Assembly: GCF_002860205.1 (NCBI RefSeq)
Contig: NZ_PGVB01000050.1
Coordinates: forward strand, 1 to 46,468
Source: Bacillus sp. T33-2
Lineage (GTDB): Bacteria; Bacillota; Bacilli; Bacillales; Cytobacillaceae
Direction of reading: 5' to 3'
Length of the DNA: 46,468 nt
The notes beneath the pieces were generated by a model that saw only the letters and a list, made by a program, of their open reading frames with translations, was not told where the DNA came from and did no database searches. Positions 16,537-24,683 of this stretch are shown here, piece after piece. Numbering within the stretch: the stretch's first letter is position 1; every line of letters begins with the position of its first letter. The position numbers and the translations under genes were made by a program.

Positions 16537-16670
16537 GACCTCCTTCGCTTTAGCCGACGAAGTTAGCTGACGGGTAGGATGGCGAAAGAGTATCTCATCC
16601 TTCCTGCAAATGCAGAATTAACCCCTATTAGTGGTTCCTCCGTTCTCAAACCTTTGAGATTTGGCCGATA
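16537..16670 (-). ncRNA. c-di-AMP riboswitch (ydaO/yuaA type)
   Basis: The minus strand carries the hallmarks of the ydaO-yuaA class. These are GGAACC followed by AATAGGGGTTAATTC (consensus GGGGUGAAUCC, with G to U and C to U changes), GAGATACTCTTTCGCC, and above all ACCCGTCAGCTAACTTCGTC (consensus ACCCGUCAGCUAACCUCGU), followed by AGCGAAGGAGGTC. This class binds c-di-AMP and turns expression off; in B. subtilis it controls ktrAB and kimA. Here it heads the operon of a broken ArsB/NhaD-like permease, ktrB and ktrA. Boundaries are approximate. Confidence 0.85.
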
Positions 16671-16828
16671 TTTATTCTAGTATTTTATGTTCATGAAAAC
16701 ATTCTAACCTTATCGTTTGCTATTTGTAAACCCATGTCCGACAGATAATACACCTTTTTATATGGCTTTTTTTATACCACATTTAATTAACTTAAATATC
16801 ACCTGGCTTTTTTATTTTCATAATCACA

Positions 16829-16858
16829 TTGACAAAATTCAAGCATGGGCTTTATGAT
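16829..16858 (+). promoter_or_regulatory. SigA-type promoter of the DUF2294 gene
   Basis: TTGACA (16829-16834), an 18-base spacer, and TATGAT (16853-16858), 33 bases before the start codon at 16892. Confidence 0.6.
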
Positions 16859-16891
16859 ATTTTCGAGATTCCTTAGAACAGGGAGAAAATT

Positions 16892-17266
16892 ATGGCACAT
16901 ATAAAGAAAAAGCTAGAGGCTGAGATAAGTGCTGCCTTTATAAAATTCCAGCGTGACCTCGTAGGCAGGGGCCCTCAAGAAGCTAAAACTTATATTATCA
17001 ATGATATGATAATCACGCGCTTTAAGGGAGTTCTTACAGTGGAGGAAAAGCATTTAATTAAAAATGAGGATGGAAAAAAAATAGTCAAACAAATGAGGCA
17101 AATTCTGAGGGAAATGTATAGTGAAGAGCACGAAAGCATTGTGCAAAATCTAACTGGATGTAAGGTCCTATCTTCACATAGTGATATAAGTACGAAGACT
17201 GGAGAAAGAATAGAAATATTTATAATTGAAAAAGATCTGGAAAAATGCATGGACAACAATTCCTAA
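16892..17266 (+). CDS. DUF2294-family protein (YbcI-like)
   Basis: A 124-residue soluble protein of the DUF2294 family. It keeps the typical stretches: KLEAEISAAFIKFQRDLVGRG, then AKTYIINDMIITRFKGVLT, the helix KKIVKQMRQILREM, and the closing SHSDISTKTGERIEIFII. The function of the family is unknown; B. subtilis YbcI is a member. A GGGAGA ribosome binding site precedes the ATG and a SigA-like promoter lies just upstream. It is probably monocistronic, since a 125-base gap separates it from the next small gene. Confidence 0.82.
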   Translation: MAHIKKKLEAEISAAFIKFQRDLVGRGPQEAKTYIINDMIITRFKGVLTVEEKHLIKNEDGKKIVKQMRQILREMYSEEHESIVQNLTGCKVLSSHSDISTKTGERIEIFIIEKDLEKCMDNNS

Positions 17267-17391
17267 AGACTCGCATGTGCATCGGAGCAGCTATTTCCAC
17301 TTATTTTTGTGCTGTGTTTCTATTAATATAGTATTGAGCTGGTTGGTCTTCAGAATAAACTTAAATATAATCGCGAAAAAGGTGGCAGTAA

Positions 17392-17586
17392 ATGGAGAAT
17401 ACTAGACATAGATATATAATTAACGGAGTAGGGAAAAATGGCGAGACTTTCATGGCCTGTTGCCGGAATAAGCAGGATTTAAAAAAATGGGTTGCTGAAC
17501 ATGAACAACGATTACAAATGGATCAGTTAAAGATCGTAGATAAGAAAAAGCCATCATTATTTAAATTGCTTAATATCAATAAATAA
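17392..17586 (+). CDS. Small basic protein of unknown function
   Basis: A 64-residue protein, charged and mostly polar, with RHRYIINGVGKNGETFMACC at the N-terminus and a helical stretch KQDLKKWVAEHEQRLQMDQL. There is no signal peptide or membrane segment. An AAGGTGG ribosome binding site lies 5 bases before the ATG and a good terminator follows the stop codon, so the gene is likely real and expressed on its own. I do not recognise a family; the neighbouring cysteines at about residues 23-24 could be of interest. Confidence 0.6.
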   Translation: MENTRHRYIINGVGKNGETFMACCRNKQDLKKWVAEHEQRLQMDQLKIVDKKKPSLFKLLNINK

Positions 17587-17587
17587 T

Positions 17588-17613
17588 ACCAGCTGTTTGC
17601 AGCTGGTTTTTTA
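17588..17613 (+). terminator. Intrinsic terminator of the 64-residue protein gene
   Basis: ACCAGCT pairs with AGCTGGT around a 6-base loop and runs into six U residues, right after the stop codon. Confidence 0.85.
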
Positions 17614-17736
17614 GCTTATGATTTTTGCAGCAGAGCTTGTTAAAAAAATGTCTTGTACGACACGCAGATGGACGTGAAGTGTTTATTAACTCCATATAAT
17701 TATTGTTTTTTCATATATGAGAGTTACAAAAAGCGC

Positions 17737-18110
17737 CTATGAAGAATTAAGGCTTAATGAGAAATACCGTTCTAATAAAAGAGCACACTTTTCTGTAAAG
17801 TGTACATAGCGAATTTTTTTGCCTTTACCCACAACACATGCCGTACGGTTCTCAAGATCTACCTCCTCCCGATTTAGTTCACTTACTTCTATAACTCGGC
17901 ACCCTCTTGTTAGCATAAATTCTATCAACGCTTGATTTCAAAGTGAGGTTAAATTCGCTATGATTACGAATCTTAGCAATCTCCTCTTTCTCTAAATACT
18001 TAGGAAGTGATTGTGGAACACGAGGTAACCACCGGCTTTTTATTGGGGAACTGTCTATATAATCCTCGCTAACACAAAATTTATAAAATGAAGAAAGAAC
18101 TTAACCGGAG
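17737..18110 (-). pseudogene. Relic of a tyrosine recombinase (XerC/D-like integrase)
   Basis: The last open frame gives IEFMLTRGCRVIEVSELNRE and RTACVVGKGKKIRYVHF, which match the start of the XerC/D catalytic domain (family: LIYSTGLRVSELVNLN, VRGKGNKER). The Arg of the CRVxEV motif is the first catalytic residue. A second frame just upstream reads IKSRWLPRVPQSLPKYLEKE, the linker before that domain. The two frames meet near 17930. The later catalytic HxxR and Tyr motifs are absent. This is a truncated, frameshifted recombinase, possibly the last trace of an integrated element. Confidence 0.75.
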
Positions 18111-18867
18111 TCTCAGCGTTGCCTCACTAAAATGGGCTCCATAAATGGGATACCCGGCAAATATAAGAGATTGAAGTTTAGAAACTATGGAGCGAAAGCA
18201 AATGGATATAACAAAATTGCGTGAATTCACCAAATACATCTGTGATGAAAAAAATCTCTACCTTAGAATTGGGAATGTGATCCGTGATGCACAGACAGCT
18301 AAGTTGTATTGAAGGCGTATGAGGATAGCGATAACGAAATTGTATTGGAACTTTCTCATGAACAAGTTGGCTTTCTTGAGGATCGATTCTATGAGGCTAA
18401 CCAGATCGACGACCATATCCTATCCCTATGGATATTCAAAACCCCAACCCTAATGCCTATGGTGCTGGTGTAGGTAATCGACCTAATATAAACATTCCTC
18501 CCCTTGAAAAAGCAATTCATGTTTTTGCATCTCAAATCCTAAGCAGTTTTTCAGTAACTAACTTTTAGCTCTCTATTTCTATACACTTCCCATTCCATTT
18601 TTCGTAAGCGGAAAAGCTTAAATCGTAGCAGTATAAATGTCATTCATAAATATCCTACTATTTTCCTATAAGTTATATTATCTCCATATGGAATGAAAAA
18701 GTCTTAGTAAAAGATGCTATTCAAACAAAAGAGATGCTTAACATTTAAAGTTTAGCATCTCTTTATACATAGGTTCATTTGTTGTATTGAATCAATACAT
18801 TAGCGTACTTAGTTGGTCTGTTAAGTATTTAAGAATAGTACAATTAAAAACAACAGGAACCTACACC
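18111..18867. other. Gene-free stretch with a decayed plus-strand reading frame
   Basis: No intact gene. From about 18202 to 18567 the plus strand carries protein-like pieces in successive frames: MDITKLREFTKYICDEKNLY, then EIVLELSHEQVGFLEDRFYE, then MDIQNPNPNAYGAGVGNRPN and NIPPLEKAIHVFASQIL. They are separated by stops and frame changes and look like one broken gene I cannot name. A hairpin with a U-rich minus-strand tail at 18728-18764 is listed separately. Confidence 0.4.
18728..18764 (-). terminator. Hairpin terminator below the OsmC-like gene
   Basis: AAAGAGATGCT pairs with AGCATCTCTTT around a loop of about 15 bases, with a U-rich tail on the minus strand. It lies about 100 bases past the stop of the minus-strand OsmC-like gene and is the only good terminator below it. 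Confidence 0.6.
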
Positions 18868-19293
18868 TTATATATATTTACTGCCTTTCACACCGTTAAT
18901 GGAATAGCTGGCTACAATGTTTGCATTTAATGAATGTGATACAGAGCAATACTTATCCTTTGATAATTGAATAGCACGAACCACCTTATCTTCGGGCAGG
19001 TCTCCCTCAAGTGAGTAATGAATATGAAAATCGGTAAATCGTTTTGGATGATCTTCTGCCCTTGTTCCTTCTATTTCCATATTTAAGGCTTGAATTTCAT
19101 ATCTCATTTTTTTCAAAATCATTACAATATCAATTCCTGTGCATCCGGCAAGTGAATGCAAAATTAACTCTGTCGGTCTTGCGCCACTATTTTGTCCCCC
19201 TACCTCTGGAGCAGCATCCATCTTTATTTCATGTCCTGATGGTGTTATTCCCGAAAAAGCCATGTCTCCTGTCCAATTAATCGTTGTCTTCAT
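18868..19293 (-). CDS. OsmC-family protein (thiol peroxidase-like)
   Basis: A 141-residue OsmC/Ohr-fold protein. The two redox cysteines are present: Cys51 in SLAGCTGIDIV and Cys116 in KDKYCSVSHSL. In the family they reduce organic or fatty-acid hydroperoxides; the spacing and sequence resemble the YhfA-like subgroup rather than Ohr. I chose the ATG at 19293 because an AAAGGA ribosome binding site sits 8 bases before it; the ATG nine bases earlier directly abuts that site. The gene lies about 500 bases downstream of the sulfur cluster in the same direction. Proteins of this type are sometimes grouped with sulfur-stress genes, but a terminator intervenes. Confidence 0.85.
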   Translation of the reverse strand: MKTTINWTGDMAFSGITPSGHEIKMDAAPEVGGQNSGARPTELILHSLAGCTGIDIVMILKKMRYEIQALNMEIEGTRAEDHPKRFTDFHIHYSLEGDLPEDKVVRAIQLSKDKYCSVSHSLNANIVASYSINGVKGSKYI

Positions 19294-19302
19294 TCGTTTC
19301 AT

Positions 19303-19655
19303 CCTTTCTATGTTTGTTCCTGCCTTTAACTAAGAATATTGATTAATCGAATTCTTTAGTTTGCAGAGATTTGAGTCAATTATATCCACAGAGCCTAATA
19401 TTTTCTATGTACTGGTGTATATTAATAGCATCAGAAAAAGAAAGGTCTATGTAACATTATAATAAGATAGATTCCTTACTCTTTTATAAATGCTAAATAA
19501 ACCTTTAAAGTTAAGGCACTAGGATAATAACTAACTGTATTACCCTTCCTGCTGTATTTGGATTTATACAACAAACCAAATTTATATAATGAAACATACA
19601 TACTAGCGAACCGACGTTTATAATACTTTTTGGATTAATATAATGACTCCTGATG
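19303..19655. other. Intergenic stretch above the OsmC-like gene
   Basis: AT-rich sequence with no protein-like frame. It should hold the promoter of the OsmC-like gene; no convincing -35/-10 pair stands out. Confidence 0.4.
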
Positions 19656-19701
19656 AAAACCCCCGGTCATATTGGAGGAATAAATTTCTTTCCGGGTTTT
19701 T
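19656..19701 (-). terminator. Probable terminator of the sulfur cluster
   Basis: AAAACCCCCGG-type arm pairs with CCGGGTTTTT across a loop of about 26 bases, some 105 bases past the stop codon of the TauE-like gene. It is the first hairpin with a U-rich end below the cluster. Confidence 0.5.
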
Positions 19702-19807
19702 CCTTGGTGATCCCTCAAGAACCCTGACAACAGTTCTTTCTCTTTAACATTTTTACCACCCCATATTTGGGACAGATAAACTATTCCCATTTCTATTTAG
19801 TTAGCAC

Positions 19808-20584
19808 TTATAAAATATCTAACCAGATTTTTACTGCAGTTGCTGTTATTAACACAGCTAATATGATCTGAAGAAGTTTCGTATTCATCTTTTTTCCCGC
19901 CATTGCTCCAAGAGGGGATGCGATAATGCTGGCAATCACCATGATGAGGGCAGGAAAGTAATTAACTTGTCCGGTTGTAATTTTACCAATCGTGGCACCG
20001 ATGGATGAAATAAAGGTGATGGCTAATGAGGAAGCAATCGTCATCCTTGTTGGTATCTTCAGCACAACCAGCATAATTGGCACCAATAAGAACGCTCCTG
20101 CTGCCCCGACAATACCGCTCCCGATCCCAACGATTAATGATAATGATGCGGCCAGCCACTTGTTAAACTTTACTTGGTCAAGAGGAATATCATCGATTCC
20201 CTTCTTTGGTATAAACATCATTACCGCAGCTATTAACGCCAGCACGCCATATATAATGTTTATACCATCTTCGGACATTAATTTGGAACCATATCCTCCA
20301 ATGAAACTGCCTGCTAAAATACTCGCTCCCATGTAGCCAATCAGGGTTTTATTGAGATAGCCCCCTTTTCTATAGGCCCAAACTCCGCCAATCGTAGCGA
20401 AAAAAACTTGTACAGCACTAATACCTGAAACCTCATGAGCACTAAATGCTGCTAGACCGAATATAGGCGGGATATATAAAAGCATCGGGTATTTAATGAT
20501 TGATCCGCCTATTCCAAGCATCCCTGATATATAGGAGCCTATGAATCCGATTAAAAAGATGGTAATAATAAATGTTATGTCCAT
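19808..20584 (-). CDS. TauE/SafE-family sulfite/organosulfur exporter
   Basis: A 258-residue membrane protein with about eight hydrophobic segments in two repeats, each opened by a glycine-rich motif: [20 protein letters not shown] near the N-terminus and [19 protein letters not shown] in the second half. This is the TauE/SafE (DUF81) family, which moves sulfite, thiosulfate or sulfonates across the membrane. It is last in the sulfur cluster, as YrkJ is in B. subtilis. I chose the ATG at 20584 because AAGGGAGG lies 8 bases before it; the frame from 20605 has none. In this setting it likely exports sulfite or thiosulfate made by the persulfide dioxygenase-like protein. Confidence 0.87.
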   Translation of the reverse strand: MDITFIITIFLIGFIGSYISGMLGIGGSIIKYPMLLYIPPIFGLAAFSAHEVSGISAVQVFFATIGGVWAYRKGGYLNKTLIGYMGASILAGSFIGGYGSKLMSEDGINIIYGVLALIAAVMMFIPKKGIDDIPLDQVKFNKWLAASLSLIVGIGSGIVGAAGAFLLVPIMLVVLKIPTRMTIASSLAITFISSIGATIGKITTGQVNYFPALIMVIASIIASPLGAMAGKKMNTKLLQIILAVLITATAVKIWLDIL

Positions 20585-20604
20585 CTGTAGTACCTCCCTT
20601 GCCA

Positions 20605-20630
20605 AAAGGGAACCAAGTTTGGTTCCCTTT
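20605..20630 (-). promoter_or_regulatory. Hairpin between the TusA and TauE genes
   Basis: A perfect palindrome of 12-base arms (AAAGGGAACCAA and TTGGTTCCCTTT) with almost no loop, inside the 55-base gap. Its end is U-rich on both strands, so it could be a partial terminator lowering TauE expression or an RNA-stability hairpin. Confidence 0.5.
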
Positions 20631-20639
20631 GCTTATGGC

Positions 20640-20867
20640 TTAACCTTTTTTAATCCAGAATTTCAATACGCCATTCTCTTCTGTTGATAGCAAAAGCTCA
20701 TGCCCTCCAGAGTTTGACCATGCGGCCAAGTCAGCCTTTGCACCCTTATCTGTCGCATGTATTTCCAGCACTTGTCCAGATTGCAGTTCATTGATCGCTT
20801 TCTTAGTCTTAACGATTGGCATCGGGCAAGCAAGGCCTTTTGCGTCTAATACCTTATCTGAATTCAT
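20640..20867 (-). CDS. TusA-family sulfur carrier protein
   Basis: A 75-residue sulfur carrier. The conserved DAKGLACPMPIVKTKKA motif carries the persulfide-binding Cys in CPxP, and the rest (GQVLEIHATDKGAKADLAAW) is a typical TusA/SirA fold. It accepts sulfane sulfur and passes it between enzymes. It corresponds to YrkI, between the YrkH-like dioxygenase and the TauE-like exporter. It nearly duplicates the TusA protein encoded at 24684, differing in a minority of positions, so one is likely a copy of the other. An AGGAGAG ribosome binding site precedes the ATG. Confidence 0.88.
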   Translation of the reverse strand: MNSDKVLDAKGLACPMPIVKTKKAINELQSGQVLEIHATDKGAKADLAAWSNSGGHELLLSTEENGVLKFWIKKG

Positions 20868-20917
20868 TGTTCATCTCTCCTAATATCAAAATAATTTTAT
20901 AATATTTATTTTTTGGA

Positions 20918-22045
20918 TTACCGCACCGCACAACGGTTAGGTCCGATTTCCATCTCGCGCTGCTGTTCGTCATCCGGTGTAAGCTTGCCCATATTTGTTT
21001 CACGGATTTCTTGATAGGCATTTGGCTGCGGAGGCAGGTTGCCGGTTACCATGTTTCTGAATTCTGCTTCATCCTCAATGTTCAGACCATGATTTTCTGC
21101 AAACAGTGTACCTAATTTTTTCGCAACGCTGCCGTCATTATTCAATTCCTCGATAATCATGAAGTGAGCCGGAAGTACAATCAGTTCATCCGAAAGTTCT
21201 CTGTAACGTTTATATAAAGTCTCTCTCAAGTCCCCAACCCAATCTTCAGCCAGTCCCGCTAAATCCGGTCTTCCGATGGAATCAACAAACAGGATATCTC
21301 CAGAAAGCAAATACTTTTCATCCACGACAAATGACGTGGAGCCGATGGTGTGACCCGGAGAGTAGAGGGCTTCAATATTGATCATTGTATTCCCAATGGT
21401 TACACTGTTGCCGTCCTCTAAGGGCTGGTACTCAAATGTTACTTCTCTTGCATCTTTAGCAGGCAGCCAGTAAGTTGCACTTGTCTTTTCGGCAATCGTT
21501 CTTCCACCTGAAATATGGTCAGCGTGAAGGTGTGTATCAAAAACATTTGAAATTTTTGCTCCAATGCCATCGGCGAATGCGGTGTACACATCTGCCATAC
21601 GGGTTGAATCAATGATCGCTGCCTCGCCATTAGAAACGACCATGTAGGAAAGACATCCTTTTCCGATGCGGACAAATTGGTAGATTGCTCCGCCATCTTT
21701 AAGGTCTCCAACTTTAACAGGCTCTAAATACTCACTCCATGCTTTCATTCCGCCTTGCAGATATGAAACATCACGGCCTGCCTCTGATAGCATTTCAGCC
21801 ACCATGATAGATGAGCCTTCCTTCGCACACACGACTAATACCTCTTTATTAGCCGGAATTTGATCCAGGATTTCTTCTACCCCATCCAGCAGGTCAAAAT
21901 ACGGAATGTTCAGGTACTCAAAATTTTGCCCTTCAATCTTCCAATCTTGAAATGCATCAACATTTCGCACATCAAGAATGAACAATTCCTGCTTATTAAA
22001 AACTCGTTGTGTAACTTCTTTAGCTGTCATAATACTTACCGTCAT
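20918..22045 (-). CDS. Rhodanese-MBL fusion, persulfide dioxygenase-like (YrkH/CstB type)
   Basis: A 375-residue protein with a rhodanese domain (about 1-110) followed by a metallo-beta-lactamase domain (about 120-340). The rhodanese active-loop Cys73 sits in [12 protein letters not shown]. The MBL domain has the metal motif [11 protein letters not shown], then [12 protein letters not shown] and [16 protein letters not shown], as in persulfide dioxygenases. This layout matches B. subtilis YrkH and is related to S. aureus CstB (which has MBL, a pseudo-rhodanese and a rhodanese domain). It should oxidise thiol persulfides and hand on sulfite or thiosulfate. The order of domains differs from CstB. 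The ATG lies about 60 bases below a degenerate CstR-like half-site. Confidence 0.87.
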   Translation of the reverse strand: MTVSIMTAKEVTQRVFNKQELFILDVRNVDAFQDWKIEGQNFEYLNIPYFDLLDGVEEILDQIPANKEVLVVCAKEGSSIMVAEMLSEAGRDVSYLQGGMKAWSEYLEPVKVGDLKDGGAIYQFVRIGKGCLSYMVVSNGEAAIIDSTRMADVYTAFADGIGAKISNVFDTHLHADHISGGRTIAEKTSATYWLPAKDAREVTFEYQPLEDGNSVTIGNTMINIEALYSPGHTIGSTSFVVDEKYLLSGDILFVDSIGRPDLAGLAEDWVGDLRETLYKRYRELSDELIVLPAHFMIIEELNNDGSVAKKLGTLFAENHGLNIEDEAEFRNMVTGNLPPQPNAYQEIRETNMGKLTPDDEQQREMEIGPNRCAVR

Positions 22046-22091
22046 AACAATACCCCCTACAGTATATTTTTTAGTAAAATTTTTTATTCTA

Positions 22092-22254
22092 TTAAAATGT
22101 TAACGTGACATCAGCATCTTTTGCGAACTCAAGGAATGTCACTGCCCCACCAACTTCAATGCCTTCAACGAACGCTTCTTTTTCCAGTCCCATAACATCC
22201 ATCGTCATCAAACAAACCACCATTGCTTGCAATAATTGCTACTTTTGTACTCAT
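22092..22254 (-). pseudogene. Collapsed DsrE/DsrF/DrsH-like sulfur carrier gene
   Basis: An ATG start gives MSTKVAIIASNGGLFD, the opening of a DsrE-family protein. After a frame change the next bases read TMDVMGLEKEAFVEGIEVGG and [16 protein letters not shown], the closing part of the same family. About 90 central codons, with the strand that carries the sulfur-accepting Cys, are deleted and the join is out of frame. A complete DsrE gene survives at 24165. This is the worn-out second copy, in the same cluster. Confidence 0.8.
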
Positions 22255-22802
22255 GTTTTACTATCCCTATAATAAATATTTTTTGAACAAAGGGAATGGA
22301 ACAGAAAATGACCCAAATTCCCTTTTCTATAAATTGCTCTGTTAAATCTCGTTGTTGGTTTTTGTTTTCCCGTTTTTAAACAAGCCCCTCTCATCCTGGT
22401 GACCTGTTATATCATCCCGTATACTTAGAACCTATACTATACAAGATAGCTATAAACGGGCGGTGGTTTGATTTGGAAATAACAGTAAAAAGATGTTTTA
22501 TTATGCGGCCAAAAATACTAGGGGTGAGTCCATGGAAGTGCCACATTTTAACCGACCAGATTTGTCATGGACTTTGACTGAACATCAAAGGAAAACATTC
22601 TAAACCGAAACAGACAGAATCGACTGACGATTAAGTTAGGCTGGTTATCACTTACACGATTTCAAGTTATATATCATGTAGAATCTGTTGAATAGATATG
22701 GTTCGGTACTAGTAACACATGGCAGAAAAAGCTGTGGTTTACTGCGTTGCACCGAACGTTTTTTGTACAGGCATCAGTTTGTTATACATAATTCATTAGA
22801 TA
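22255..22802. other. Gene-free stretch inside the sulfur cluster
   Basis: No protein-like frame on either strand that I can support; a few short frames (for example around 22530) are not recognisable. It separates the block 23434-25685 plus the TusA-rhodanese gene from the downstream YrkH-TusA-TauE block. The downstream block probably has its own promoter at about 22050-22130, where a degenerate CstR-like site ATACCCCCTACAGTAT (22050-22065) is seen. Confidence 0.4.
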
Positions 22803-23378
22803 CTACAGGTTAAGGCTAACAGTTTCTCCTGACCACTTACTCATGCCCGGCAGCACATTAACCACTTTTCCAAATCCATTTGCCGCCAACTTTTGCGCGG
22901 CTAAATCACTGCGGCTGCCTGTACGGCATACAACAAAGATTTGGTCCTCTTTATTTAATTCATTAAGACGGCTTTCTAATTCACCTAATGGAATGGAAAT
23001 AGCATTAGGAATATGGTTAAACGCATATTCAGCCTCTTCCCTTACATCCAGAATGACAATATCCTCATTGGACGCTAATTTTGCTTGAAGATTATCATTG
23101 TTAATAACGTACGGATGCTTAATTTCCACTGTTTCTTCACCCGATGATTTTCTCAGGTAATGCTTAAGGACATTTCCTTCTTCAATAGTACCTAAATACT
23201 GATGCCCTGTACTCTCAGCCCAAGCTTTAATGTCAGCCTTTGAACCTTTATCAGTAGCTTGGACCTCTAACACCTGGCCTCCCTCTAACTGAGTCATAGC
23301 CTTTTTGGTTTTCACTATCGGCATTGGGCAAGCTAAACCTTTTGCATCCAACATAACATTTGATTTAATAATCTCCAC
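22803..23378 (-). CDS. TusA-rhodanese fusion sulfurtransferase (YrkF/CstA type)
   Basis: A 191-residue fusion: a TusA domain (about 1-77, Cys17 in DAKGLACPMPIVKTKKA) followed by a rhodanese domain (about 90-188, Cys151 in FVVCRTGSRSDLAA). YrkF of B. subtilis has the same layout, and S. aureus CstA pairs the same domains. It should move sulfane sulfur from a persulfide donor through both cysteines. It is followed by the ruined DsrE gene and preceded by a degenerate CstR-like palindrome at 23399-23414. Its ribosome binding site is GGGGGATTTC-like, before the ATG at 23378. Confidence 0.88.
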   Translation of the reverse strand: MEIIKSNVMLDAKGLACPMPIVKTKKAMTQLEGGQVLEVQATDKGSKADIKAWAESTGHQYLGTIEEGNVLKHYLRKSSGEETVEIKHPYVINNDNLQAKLASNEDIVILDVREEAEYAFNHIPNAISIPLGELESRLNELNKEDQIFVVCRTGSRSDLAAQKLAANGFGKVVNVLPGMSKWSGETVSLNL

Positions 23379-23398
23379 GAGAAATCCCCCTTCAAATT

Positions 23399-23414
23399 AT
23401 ACCCGCATAGGTAT
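23399..23414 (-). promoter_or_regulatory. Degenerate CstR-like operator
   Basis: ATACCCGCATAGGTAT resembles the TACCC-N4-GGGTA pattern found twice more upstream of this cluster, with one arm reduced (AGGTA). It lies 21 bases above the start of the TusA-rhodanese gene and could give it separate control. I could not find a strong promoter overlapping it. Confidence 0.4.
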
Positions 23415-23433
23415 TTAACACTTCAAAATATTT

Positions 23434-23730
23434 TTATTCTGTTTTTCCTTCCCAAGCTAGCATTCCACCAGTCATATCGATGACTGTAAAACCTTGTCCC
23501 TCAAGGAAATGGGTTGCCCTGCCACTTCGCGCTCCAGAACGGCAAACCATTATATATTCTTTGGATTTGTCCAAATCCTGAATTTTGAATTCTAGCAATC
23601 CTAACGGAATATGAATGGCAGTTGGTATCTTTCCATTGGCTACTTCATCCACTTCACGTACATCGATAATATTGAGCGTATTTCCTTCATTTAGTAACTC
23701 TTCGACCTCTTTAGCAGTGATTTGTTCCAT
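23434..23730 (-). CDS. Single-domain rhodanese sulfurtransferase
   Basis: A 98-residue rhodanese-fold protein, a single domain of the size of PspE/GlpE. Cys63 in EYIMVCRSGARSGRA is the persulfide-forming active-site residue, and VREVDEVANGKIPTAIHIPL is the typical family opening. It should transfer sulfane sulfur within the CstR cluster. It lies 24 bases below the membrane-anchored rhodanese gene and probably shares its transcript. Confidence 0.87.
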   Translation of the reverse strand: MEQITAKEVEELLNEGNTLNIIDVREVDEVANGKIPTAIHIPLGLLEFKIQDLDKSKEYIMVCRSGARSGRATHFLEGQGFTVIDMTGGMLAWEGKTE

Positions 23731-23754
23731 ACCGCTATCCTCCTGTTCAAAATT

Positions 23755-24114
23755 TTAATGCCAAGCACTCATTCCACCTTTAACATTTGTTATATTTTTA
23801 AAACCTAGTTTTTTTAGTGTTTTGCTAGCTTTGTTGCTTCTCATTCCACTCTGGCAAATCACGATTACTTCTTTATCTTTCGAAAGTTCGTTTGCCTTCC
23901 TGTTAAGCTCATTCAAGGGAATGTTTTTAAAGCCATTGATATGTTTAGATTTAAATTCACCAGCTGTACGAACATCTATAAATTGTTTGTTTTTATTTTT
24001 CAATTCATTTCTCAACTCAGAAGTGGTAATTTGCTTTACTCCACTTGTAGGCAGCACACGCTGTAGGAGAAAATATATTAACAGTCCTATCAGCACATAA
24101 TTTAAATATTCCAT
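23755..24114 (-). CDS. Membrane-anchored rhodanese (YqhL-like)
   Basis: A 119-residue protein with an N-terminal membrane segment (about 4-20, YLNYVLIGLLIYFLL) followed by a rhodanese domain. The active-site Cys87 sits in EVIVICQSGMRSNKASKTL, and the substrate loop (CQSGMRS) is typical of the YqhL/YtwF group. Anchoring suggests it handles sulfane sulfur near the membrane. It lies 50 bases below the DsrE-like gene, with a small GGGAACC hairpin in between at about 24139-24157 that could affect RNA stability. Confidence 0.86.
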   Translation of the reverse strand: MEYLNYVLIGLLIYFLLQRVLPTSGVKQITTSELRNELKNKNKQFIDVRTAGEFKSKHINGFKNIPLNELNRKANELSKDKEVIVICQSGMRSNKASKTLKKLGFKNITNVKGGMSAWH

Positions 24115-24164
24115 TTACCTATCTCCTTAATTACGTAGGGAACCGTTAGGTCCCCCGTATCAAT

Positions 24165-24647
24165 TTAGATGAATAAGTTCACGTTTCCGTCTTCAGCATC
24201 CCCTAAATAAGCTGCCACACCTGCATACTCAATGCCGTCTAACAGTTCTTCTTGCTGGAGGCCTAAAAGATCCATTGTCATCGTACATGCAATCAGCTTT
24301 ACTTCCTGTTCTTGAGCCATCTCGATTAATTGTGGAAGGGTCATAGCATTGTGCTTTTTGATGACCTGCTTGATCATCTTAGGTCCCATTCCAGCAAAGT
24401 TCATTTTGGATAAGCCCATTTTGTCAGCGCCGCGAGGCATCATTTTGGCAAACATTTTTTCTAGGAATCCCTTGTTTAATGTTAATGGCTCATCTTTTCT
24501 CAGTGCATTTAAACCCCAGAAGGTATGGAAAATAGTCACTTCATGGTCATATGCTGCAGCCCCGTTTGCAATGATGTAAGCCGCCATTGCTTTATCATAA
24601 TCTCCACTGAATAAGATAATCGTGGTTTTTTTCTTTTGTTCTGTCAT
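24165..24647 (-). CDS. DsrE-family sulfur carrier (YrkE-like)
   Basis: A 160-residue DsrE/DsrF/DrsH-fold protein. The sulfur-accepting Cys121 is in the typical VKLIACTMTMDLLGL strand, and the C-terminal GIEYAGVAAYLGDAEDGNVN matches the family. It likely passes sulfane sulfur to or from TusA and the rhodaneses. Order here is TusA, DsrE, rhodanese, rhodanese, TusA-rhodanese, an elaborated form of B. subtilis yrkD-yrkE-yrkF. The ATG is preceded by a GGGGGAAATTTC-type ribosome binding site and follows TusA by 36 bases. Confidence 0.88.
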   Translation of the reverse strand: MTEQKKKTTIILFSGDYDKAMAAYIIANGAAAYDHEVTIFHTFWGLNALRKDEPLTLNKGFLEKMFAKMMPRGADKMGLSKMNFAGMGPKMIKQVIKKHNAMTLPQLIEMAQEQEVKLIACTMTMDLLGLQQEELLDGIEYAGVAAYLGDAEDGNVNLFI

Positions 24648-24683
24648 TGAAATTTCCCCCTCTTAGTATTTAGATAAAGAACA

